Origin: Balneolales bacterium
Lineage (GTDB): Bacteria > Bacteroidota > Rhodothermia > Balneolales > Natronogracilivirgulaceae
Direction of reading: 5' to 3'
Assembly (NCBI GenBank): GCA_007127665.1
Contig: SKYY01000037.1
Coordinates: 1 to 9,147 of the forward strand
DNA length: 9,147 nt
In this document: piece by piece, positions 1 to 5,400 of the stretch
Numbering within the stretch: position 1 is the stretch's first letter
Layout of the letters: each line of letters opens with the position of its first letter
The notes under the pieces: model-generated
Told to the model about the DNA's origin: nothing
Databases searched by the model: none
Seen by the model: only the letters and a program-made list of their open reading frames with translations
Program-made: the position numbers and the translations under genes

Positions 1-66
1 CAACGGCCGCAAAGGCAACCGGGCAACGGCCGCATCCACCCGAAAGAGACTCCGACTTTTCTGGAT

Positions 67-83
67 AGGGAGCCTCCGTTTTG
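67..83 (+). promoter_or_regulatory. Shine-Dalgarno and alternative TTG start for dnaX
   Basis: AGGGAG at 67-72 lies 8 nt before a TTG at 81-83 that is in frame with dnaX and open throughout. By contrast, no purine-rich ribosome site precedes the ATG at 126, which is where the conserved DnaX N-terminus begins. If the TTG is used, the protein carries a 15-residue non-conserved extension. Other genes here (ybaB, the peroxiredoxin) do have good ribosome sites at similar spacing, so the TTG should be taken seriously. Confidence 0.45.
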
Positions 84-125
84 TTACCTTTACAGGATAT
101 CCGAACTTCACCTTTTCCATCTGAT

Positions 126-2219
126 ATGTCCCCCAGCTACAAAGCACTTACCCGCGCATACCGTCCCCAGACATTTGAGGACATCGTCTCCCAGGAGCAT
201 GTCAGCAATACGCTGAAAAATGCCATCGAAAACAACCGGCTAAGCCACGCCTACCTGTTCTGCGGGCCGCGCGGCGTCGGCAAAACCACCATGGCGCGGG
301 TATTGGCGCGGACCATCAACGAGGTGGACATGGATGTGGACGGGGAGCAGCTCAATAACACCCTGAACATCATCGAGATCGATGCGGCATCCAACAACAG
401 TGTGGAAGATGTGCGGGCACTGCGCGAAAGGGTGCGGATCCCCCCGCAAAGCGGAAGATACAAGGTCTATATCATCGATGAGATCCACATGCTCTCCAAG
501 CAGGCTTTCAACGCCTTGCTGAAGACGCTTGAGGAGCCGCCGGCGCATGTGATTTTCATCTTTGCCACCACCGAGCCGCACCGCATACTCCCGACCATCC
601 TCTCCCGCTGCCAGCGTTTTGATTTCCGGCGGATAACGGTCGAAGAGATCGTACGCCGACTGGAGCTGATTGCGCAAAAGGAGGATATCAGTATCGACAA
701 GGAGTCGCTGCACGTGATCGCGAAAAAAGCGGACGGGGCCCTTCGGGATGCGCTGGGCATCCTCGACCAGGCCATTGCCTTCTGCGGCACCTCCATTTCG
801 TATGACGATCTGCACCGGGCACTGAATATCGTCAGCTCCGAACGGATGTTTGAACTTACCGATGCTCTGATCCGCAAGGATTCACGGGCCGGCATGGCAC
901 TGCTGCACAATCTGCTGCACATCGGCAACGACATTCAGGAATTCCTCGCCACGCTGACCGAACATTTCCGCAACCTTTACCTGGCAAAAGACAGTCAGAA
1001 TTTTTATCTGATCGAGGCCACCGATGATACCAGGGAGCGTTTTCGGGAGACGGGTTCCGCTTTTTCCCTGGATGACCTGATGCGAATGATGCACATCGTG
1101 CACGAGGCCGAGTTCTCGATCCGCCAGGCTCAGCAACCCAGGATCCATCTGGAGATCACCCTGCTGAAACTGTTCCATATGACGCGGACTGAGGGGCTTA
1201 CAGAACTGCTGCTCAAACTGGAAACGCTGGAGCAGAAACTTGCGCAACAGCCGGCACAGCAATCAGCGCAACAGCCGGCGCAGCAATCAGCGCAACAGCC
1301 GGCGCAGCAATCAGCGCAACAGCCGGCGCAGCAATCAGCACAACAGCCGGTGCAGCAATCAGCGCAACAGTCCGTGAAACGCTCTGCGCAGAAAATCGCG
1401 CCCAAAGAAGAAACGGCATCCAAAAAAGAGACCGGGCCTGAATCGGATTCTGCGGTCAAGCACGATTCCCCATCCAAACCAGATTCCGCAGCCAATCGAA
1501 ACAGCAAAACCAAACAGGGATCTTCACCAGGGCAGGGCAGCGCATCCAAAAATGATGATGTTGCTCAGCCGGCCGGCAAGCCTTCACCAGCAGCAGCCGG
1601 GGCAACCGTCCCGGGTCAGGGACAAGGGGACGGACCGTATCCAACCGGGAATCCGGGTGGTACTTCGGAACCCGATATTTTCGGCACCCCGGCACTGAGA
1701 CGGCCCCAGGGGCACCTCTCCGCTGTTTCGCTGCCCGAAAGAGCAGGCGAGAATACTGCGATGCGGGAAGTCCGCGGGAATCTCGCACTCTCGCCGAAAC
1801 CCGGGGCACAGGGAAAAACCGATCCCGAACCACCGAAAAAAGCGTATAAAAAGCCGGACTCGATGGACGACCTGAACAAAATGTGGCCTGAATATCTGGA
1901 AAAGCTTAAGGCAACCACCAGTTCCATGCTATACTTCTCCATCCAGAAGACCCGCCCGGTCCGGCTCAAGAAAAATGTGGTTACTCTGGAGTGCAGCGAC
2001 AGCTTCACCTCTGACATCATCCGCGAACAACAGCGCAAGTTATGTGACACGGTGAAAGAACATTTTGGATATGCCCTGCGTTTTACATCACAGCTGGTCG
2101 AACCGGAGCAACGAACCGACAGCATTCATGATCCCTACGAGCATTTTTCGGAAATGCAGAAGAAAGATCCGAAACTGAAGGAAATCGTTAATCTGTTCGG
2201 GGCAGAACTTGAATACTAA
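126..2219 (+). CDS. dnaX: DNA polymerase III subunit tau (clamp loader, possibly also gamma)
   Basis: This is the ATPase subunit of the clamp loader, which opens the sliding clamp and, as full-length tau, tethers polymerase and helicase at the fork. From the ATG at 126 it has 697 residues. AAA+ motifs are clear: Walker A GPRGVGKTT (about 47-55), Walker B YIIDEIHML (about 115-123), and the arginine finger in LSRCQRF (about 159-165). A collar domain follows to about residue 370. Residues 374-413 are a tandem QQPAQQSA repeat. A low-complexity Lys/Ser/Asp/Pro linker runs to about 580, and a conserved tau C-terminal domain ends the protein. The cysteines of the usual zinc module between ARTIN and NIIEIDAAS are absent. 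The start is ambiguous: family alignment (SYKALTRAYRPQTF) favours ATG 126, but a TTG at 81 has a good Shine-Dalgarno and would add 15 residues. It is the first gene of the dnaX-ybaB-recR cluster, and ybaB starts 25 bp after its stop. The identity is very secure; only the start and the presence of a gamma product are open. Confidence 0.96.
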   Translation: MSPSYKALTRAYRPQTFEDIVSQEHVSNTLKNAIENNRLSHAYLFCGPRGVGKTTMARVLARTINEVDMDVDGEQLNNTLNIIEIDAASNNSVEDVRALRERVRIPPQSGRYKVYIIDEIHMLSKQAFNALLKTLEEPPAHVIFIFATTEPHRILPTILSRCQRFDFRRITVEEIVRRLELIAQKEDISIDKESLHVIAKKADGALRDALGILDQAIAFCGTSISYDDLHRALNIVSSERMFELTDALIRKDSRAGMALLHNLLHIGNDIQEFLATLTEHFRNLYLAKDSQNFYLIEATDDTRERFRETGSAFSLDDLMRMMHIVHEAEFSIRQAQQPRIHLEITLLKLFHMTRTEGLTELLLKLETLEQKLAQQPAQQSAQQPAQQSAQQPAQQSAQQPAQQSAQQPVQQSAQQSVKRSAQKIAPKEETASKKETGPESDSAVKHDSPSKPDSAANRNSKTKQGSSPGQGSASKNDDVAQPAGKPSPAAAGATVPGQGQGDGPYPTGNPGGTSEPDIFGTPALRRPQGHLSAVSLPERAGENTAMREVRGNLALSPKPGAQGKTDPEPPKKAYKKPDSMDDLNKMWPEYLEKLKATTSSMLYFSIQKTRPVRLKKNVVTLECSDSFTSDIIREQQRKLCDTVKEHFGYALRFTSQLVEPEQRTDSIHDPYEHFSEMQKKDPKLKEIVNLFGAELEY
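1245..1376 (+). repeat. 24-bp in-frame minisatellite in dnaX (QQPAQQSA repeat)
   Basis: Five full 24-bp units run head to tail at 1245, 1269, 1293, 1317 and 1341, followed by a 12-bp degenerate half unit at 1365-1376. Each unit encodes QQPAQQSA. Units differ by only one or two bases (for example GCA/GCG, and a GCG to GTG change that gives Val in unit 5). The near identity at DNA level, not just protein level, points to recent expansion by slippage or unequal exchange. It lies in the linker between the clamp-loader core and the tau-specific part, where length change should be tolerated. Confidence 0.95.
1422..1441 (+). promoter_or_regulatory. Candidate -1 slippage site for a gamma-like DnaX
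   Basis: Six A residues at 1422-1427 read as AAA AAA (Lys-Lys) followed by G. A -1 ribosomal shift, or one extra A added by RNA polymerase, would lead to RDRA and then TGA at 1439-1441. From ATG 126 this would give about 438 residues, close to the 431 of E. coli gamma, and would end after the core domains and the QQPAQQSA repeat. The phase differs from the E. coli A AAA AAG heptamer, so the first tRNA would re-pair with CAA, which is poor. A short stem GACCG (1430-1434) with CGGTC (1453-1457) is possible. I see no convincing upstream Shine-Dalgarno stimulator. This is an inference from tract, stop and position only. Confidence 0.3.
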
Positions 2220-2244
2220 CTCCGTAACAAATGGAGATTTTGAT

Positions 2245-2574
2245 ATGAATATGGCAGATATGTTTGGAAAACTGACAGAAATGCAGAGAAAAGTGGACGA
2301 GGTCAAACGGCAGCTGAACGAGATGGAAGTGGAGGCGGAAGCCGGTGGAGGCATGGTGCGTGTCACCGCCAATGGCAATCGCGAAATCACCTCCATCAAG
2401 CTGGACAAAGACATCGTGGACCCCAATGATATCGAGATGCTGGAGGACCTGATTACCGCAGGTATCAACCAGGCGATCAAGAAAGCCGAAGAGGCCGCTC
2501 AGGACAAAATGGCGGATATAACCAAAGGCATGCTTCCGGGCGGTTTCGACCTCGGCAATCTTGGGATGAAATAG
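2245..2574 (+). CDS. ybaB: YbaB/EbfC family nucleoid-associated DNA-binding protein
   Basis: A small (109 residue) dimeric protein that, in the studied members of the family, binds DNA and associates with the nucleoid. Its gene is very often placed between dnaX and recR, as here. Visible family marks are the N-terminal MADMFGKLTEMQRKVDEVKRQL helix region (residues 3-24), the central segment GGGMVRVTANGNREITSIKLD (about 34-54), and a C-terminal helix with NQAIKKAEEAAQDKMADITKGM before a glycine-rich end. The start at ATG 2245 is preceded by GGAG (2233-2236) at 8-nt spacing. An upstream TTG at 2209 would overlap dnaX and adds only non-conserved residues, so it is not preferred. Translation is probably coupled to dnaX because the gap is 25 bp. 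Length and motifs are normal for the family. Confidence 0.95.
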   Translation: MNMADMFGKLTEMQRKVDEVKRQLNEMEVEAEAGGGMVRVTANGNREITSIKLDKDIVDPNDIEMLEDLITAGINQAIKKAEEAAQDKMADITKGMLPGGFDLGNLGMK

Positions 2575-2621
2575 ACCCGGCCCTCACGTATACTAAATAA
2601 TTATTACAGGGCAGAACTATA

Positions 2622-3224
2622 ATGCAGCTTATCTCAGAAACGCTTGAACAGGCGGTTGAGCAGTTGGCCCGGCTTCCGGGAATGGGCAGAAAATCCGCGC
2701 AGCGCATCGCCATGTTTTTGCTGAAGCAGAACGATGAACAGGTGTTCCGCCTTTCCCGGGTTATCTCGGATCTGAAAAAAAACATCCGCTACTGTTCGGT
2801 ATGCTTCAACATCACCGATCGGGATCCTTGCCCCATCTGCGAGTCGGAGAAACGCAATACCGGTGTCGTCTGCGTGGTGGAAGAGCCGAAGGATGTCTAC
2901 GTGATTGAACGCACCAAGGAGTTCAACGGCAGATATCACGTGCTGGGTGGGGTCATTTCCCCGTTGCAGAACATAGGACCGAATGAACTGCGCATCAATG
3001 AACTTGTGCAGCGCATAAGCAATGGCGAGCCAATCCGCGAATTGATCCTGGCGCTCAACCCGGATGCAGAAGGGGAAGCAACCGGTTATTATATCAACAA
3101 ACTGGTGCATCCCATGGGGGTGGATGTCACGCGAATTGCACATGGCATTCCCATGGGAACCGATCTGGAGTTCATCGACGACGCAACGCTTACACGCGCA
3201 TTTGCCGGACGGCAGACGTTCTGA
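2622..3224 (+). CDS. recR: Recombination mediator protein RecR
   Basis: RecR works with RecO (and RecF) to load RecA on SSB-coated single-stranded DNA at gaps. The 200-residue length is typical. In order it shows an N-terminal helix-hairpin-helix (LARLPGMGRKSAQRIA, about 15-30), a C4 zinc finger with Cys58, Cys61, Cys70 and Cys73 (CSVC and CPIC), and a Toprim domain beginning at VCVVEEP (about 83-89) with LNPDAEGEATGYYI (about 145-158). The C-terminal Walker-B-like signature is GIPMGTDLEFIDDATLTRAF (about 175-194). ATG 2622 fits the family N-terminus; a weak AGGG sits 10 nt upstream. It lies 47 bp after ybaB in the same orientation and is probably the last gene of the operon, since the next gene is convergent. 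Nothing appears missing. Confidence 0.97.
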   Translation: MQLISETLEQAVEQLARLPGMGRKSAQRIAMFLLKQNDEQVFRLSRVISDLKKNIRYCSVCFNITDRDPCPICESEKRNTGVVCVVEEPKDVYVIERTKEFNGRYHVLGGVISPLQNIGPNELRINELVQRISNGEPIRELILALNPDAEGEATGYYINKLVHPMGVDVTRIAHGIPMGTDLEFIDDATLTRAFAGRQTF

Positions 3225-3295
3225 TGCGGCTCCCCGATCCCCTCGTCCCCTGCGAAGACAAAGTACAGCTCACCCGCCTCATCTGAAAAAACCGT

Positions 3296-3362
3296 AAACT
3301 TCCTGTTATCCCCCTGGAAACTTCCTGTTATCCCCCCGGAAGCTTCCTGCAAATACCGCCGG
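3296..3362. repeat. 22-bp triplicate direct repeat between recR and the porin gene
   Basis: Two nearly identical 22-bp units sit at 3296-3317 and 3318-3339 (consensus AAACTTCCTGTTATCCCCC followed by YGG, one base different between them). A degenerate 23-bp third copy at 3340-3362 shares the A(A/G)CTTCCTG start and a CCGG end. The array fills the centre of the 186-bp gap between convergent recR and the porin gene. No open reading frame of interest uses it, and I see no clear hairpin-plus-T-tract terminator in this gap. Confidence 0.9.
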
Positions 3363-3410
3363 AAATCCAACTGGCAATATTTGCGGGCCATGCCACCTGC
3401 TAACCAACTC

Positions 3411-4547
3411 TCAGAAGTAGAACTGCATCTGCATCATAACCACGTGGGCCGGATCGCCGAAGTCGACTTTATCCGTTTCCAGTGACCGCAGACTGTAAGC
3501 GAGCATGATACGGTTGTGGGTAAACGGACGTCCCATGAGCGCACTCAGGCTGTAGGACCCTCCAACGGTTGCAAATACCTGACGAAGATCTTCGAGTCCT
3601 CCGCCGTCACCAAACCAGAATTCTCCCATGGCATAGAGCTCAATATGCGGCGCAACGAGCAGGCCGCCGAAAAGTGACGCACCAATGTAATTCTCAATAT
3701 CACGTGGCGCCACTTCCTGGTAGCTGATACCGATGATATCCGTCTTCAGCCGGAAAGGCTGGTCACCGGGCAGGGGGCCCCAGTAGGCGTGGGCGGAGTA
3801 GGATATGTAATTGCGGCCGATTCGCCCTACTTCCGAAAACTCGTTCTTGGCAGTGCTCACGCTGGCGTATGCGCCGATCTCAAGACGGTCGCGTCCTTCC
3901 GGCCAGTGCGTAGCTGCAGCGCTGAACGCAAATCCGTCCGTTTCAATACCTCCGGTAGACGGGCTCCGGCTGATTCCCTGGCTGTAGTTCCAGCGATTGT
4001 GCCCGTTGTGCAGGAATCCACGAACCTCCCAATGAGGTGTATTCCACAATGCCTCGAGCCCGTAGTCCCGCCCGTCAGCCCCGATGGTCATCCGGGCCCA
4101 CATATCAGATATGGCCGGACGGTCAATGGCATCGATGTTCGAGTGCAAGGTACGCGCAAAGGCTCTCGGCTGAGCACCGACAAACCGGCCGGCACGCATG
4201 GTCAGATTATCGCTTACCCGGTACTCCCCGCGAATATCCAGAAAAGTCGCTGTGGCACCGGATCCCTCCATCTGCAGGAAAACACCCAGGTTTTCACCGA
4301 AGCTTGTCGTGAGGCGCACGCGCAGCCTTCGTACACCGAAACCGACGCGGTCGTGCCGATCTCCGATGGCGTCCAGGTCCGAAGCATAGGTGACCCGCGG
4401 CTGCACCGTACCTCCGATACGTATAGTGACGTCGTCGCTCACCGCCCTTACCAGACCCGGCTCATACTGCTGCGCCAGTGTCTTCCCCGGAATCGTCAAC
4501 AGCAATACACACCCTGAAATCAGCAATATTGTCTTGAAAGTATTCAT
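3411..4547 (-). CDS. Outer-membrane beta-barrel porin, OprO/OprP (phosphate-selective porin) like
   Basis: A 378-residue predicted outer-membrane channel. The N-terminus has Lys5, a hydrophobic core (about 7-20) and a likely signal peptidase I site after KTLA (about residue 25), with mature QQYEPG. The mature part alternates polar and hydrophobic residues as in beta strands, and it ends MQMQFYF with the terminal Phe used by the BAM complex. The stretch from VTIRIGGTVQPRVTY through FGVRRLRVRLTTSFGENLGVFLQMEG and LDIRGEYRVSDNLTMRAGRF follows the pattern of the porin O/P family (strand, RR-R-L strand, tight turn, then a strand ending in a GRF/GQF). Substrate cannot be told; phosphate selectivity is a family name, not evidence here. 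It is monocistronic as far as visible: convergent with recR, and about 270 bp from the gene upstream. No strong Shine-Dalgarno precedes ATG 4547. Confidence 0.8.
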   Translation of the reverse strand: MNTFKTILLISGCVLLLTIPGKTLAQQYEPGLVRAVSDDVTIRIGGTVQPRVTYASDLDAIGDRHDRVGFGVRRLRVRLTTSFGENLGVFLQMEGSGATATFLDIRGEYRVSDNLTMRAGRFVGAQPRAFARTLHSNIDAIDRPAISDMWARMTIGADGRDYGLEALWNTPHWEVRGFLHNGHNRWNYSQGISRSPSTGGIETDGFAFSAAATHWPEGRDRLEIGAYASVSTAKNEFSEVGRIGRNYISYSAHAYWGPLPGDQPFRLKTDIIGISYQEVAPRDIENYIGASLFGGLLVAPHIELYAMGEFWFGDGGGLEDLRQVFATVGGSYSLSALMGRPFTHNRIMLAYSLRSLETDKVDFGDPAHVVMMQMQFYF

Positions 4548-4688
4548 AATGGTTCCGTTATGGTTTTTAGATTAAATAATATCTTGCATTATAATCGCAA
4601 TACACCCGGCGCAGGCATTGCACCTTGTCCCTTTGATTCATTTTGCTGGAAAGGACACCGACACAAAACGGTGATAATGGACATGACG

Positions 4689-4704
4689 GGCAAAAACAAC
4701 CTAT
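4689..4704 (-). promoter_or_regulatory. Copy A of a shared 16-bp intergenic motif
   Basis: On the minus strand this reads ATAGGTTGTTTTTGCC. It lies about 140 bp upstream of the porin start codon. A copy with a single mismatch lies in the same orientation about 140 bp upstream of the peroxiredoxin gene. It is next to an AT-rich stretch (4707-4720). Function is unknown; it could be part of a promoter or a regulator site, or chance. Confidence 0.3.
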
Positions 4705-4820
4705 TGATATAATTTAAATTCTGTGTGAAAACAGACCCCCGGGGAAAAACACCTGCAACCAGTCACAAAAAAACGGCAATCAGACCCGACAAAACATCCG
4801 CGCCTGTTTTATGCCACAGA

Positions 4821-5390
4821 TCAGAACAACCGCGTCTGGAACAGATCTTTCTTTTCGGCCTCCTGCATCCTGGGACGGGCGTGCTCACCCCTGTATACCG
4901 ACAGCATCTCCGGTGAAAACTTTTTTTCGAAAGCACGTTTAGCGAACCCCTCAAGTGCAATCTGTCCGTTGCTGGTGATGCCCAGCATGCCGTTGTCATA
5001 CTCCTGTATGAACCCGAACTGCCGGAGATCGTTGACGATGAGAAAAGAAAGCTGGGCAACGGTGCCCGCATGCGCCTCGATATTGCTCCTGTGGCTGTTA
5101 TCCTCCGGCGGATAAATACACATCCCGAGTATGGCAAACTCAACCTCGGTCATGGGATAACCGGACGAGTCCCTGGTCAGCAACTGGTCCCATGCCGGCT
5201 GGCTGTAGTAGAGCCCGAACCAGAATTTCGCTTCCTTGACAAGTTTTTTCGATCTGGCACAGGCAAAGTATTCACCGGTCGGAGCCCGCCTCGGCTCCCC
5301 CCTGGCCCGGTACATGCCAACAATTGATGCCAGATCCAGTACCTGAAGATTGGGCGGATAAACAAAAAAGTCCGTCGACTTTTTTTGCAT
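4821..5390 (-). CDS. Unknown protein coupled to topA (possible winged-helix C-terminal part)
   Basis: I do not recognise this 189-residue protein. It is mixed and soluble-looking, with no signal peptide or membrane segment. Residues 1-60 contain YPPNLQVLDLASIVG and a basic patch (RARGEPRR, RSKKLVKEAK). The middle has aromatic residues (FWFGLYYSQPAWDQLL, about 56-71). Residues about 108-155 look like helix, GFI, a short hairpin (YDNGMLGIT) and another helix (SNGQIALEGFAKRAF), a pattern seen in winged-helix folds, but this is only suggestive. The C-terminus is charged. ATG 5390 begins 10 bp after the topA stop, so it is probably cotranscribed and translationally coupled with topA. A TTG at 5408 would instead overlap topA by 8 bp. 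Coupling to topA suggests a role near DNA or chromosome upkeep, but no function can be assigned. Confidence 0.75.
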   Translation of the reverse strand: MQKKSTDFFVYPPNLQVLDLASIVGMYRARGEPRRAPTGEYFACARSKKLVKEAKFWFGLYYSQPAWDQLLTRDSSGYPMTEVEFAILGMCIYPPEDNSHRSNIEAHAGTVAQLSFLIVNDLRQFGFIQEYDNGMLGITSNGQIALEGFAKRAFEKKFSPEMLSVYRGEHARPRMQEAEKKDLFQTRLF

Positions 5391-5400
5391 GGCTACCTCG

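Noticed and set aside
240..815. Long minus-strand open frame (191 codons) opposite the dnaX ATPase region
   Set aside because: It lies wholly antisense to strongly conserved dnaX code and shows no recognisable domain; typical shadow frame of GC-rich coding DNA.
1130..1549. Minus-strand Cys-rich frame with a repeated CCADCCAG pattern
   Set aside because: The cysteine pattern is the antisense reading of the QQPAQQSA minisatellite, not an independent metal-binding protein.
3089..3391. Minus-strand 100-codon frame spanning the 3' end of recR and the triplicate repeat
   Set aside because: More than a third is antisense to recR, the protein has no recognisable domain, and no good ribosome site is apparent.
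4507..4513. Lipobox-like I-S-G-C in the porin signal peptide (Cys13)
   Set aside because: A long hydrophobic stretch continues after the cysteine and a better signal peptidase I site (KTLA) follows; beta-barrel porins are not usually lipoproteins.
3789..4517. Plus-strand frame of 242 codons opposite the porin gene
   Set aside because: The minus-strand reading has a signal peptide, beta-strand pattern and terminal Phe; the plus-strand protein has no coherent features.
4708..4713. TATAAT hexamer on the plus strand
   Set aside because: No acceptable -35 element at proper distance and no plus-strand gene follows; likely chance in an AT-rich stretch.
4741..4815. Possible intrinsic terminator after the unknown gene (minus-strand T7 run after GATTGCCG)
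   Set aside because: Only a 3-bp CGG/CCG stem precedes the T run, too weak to call a terminator.
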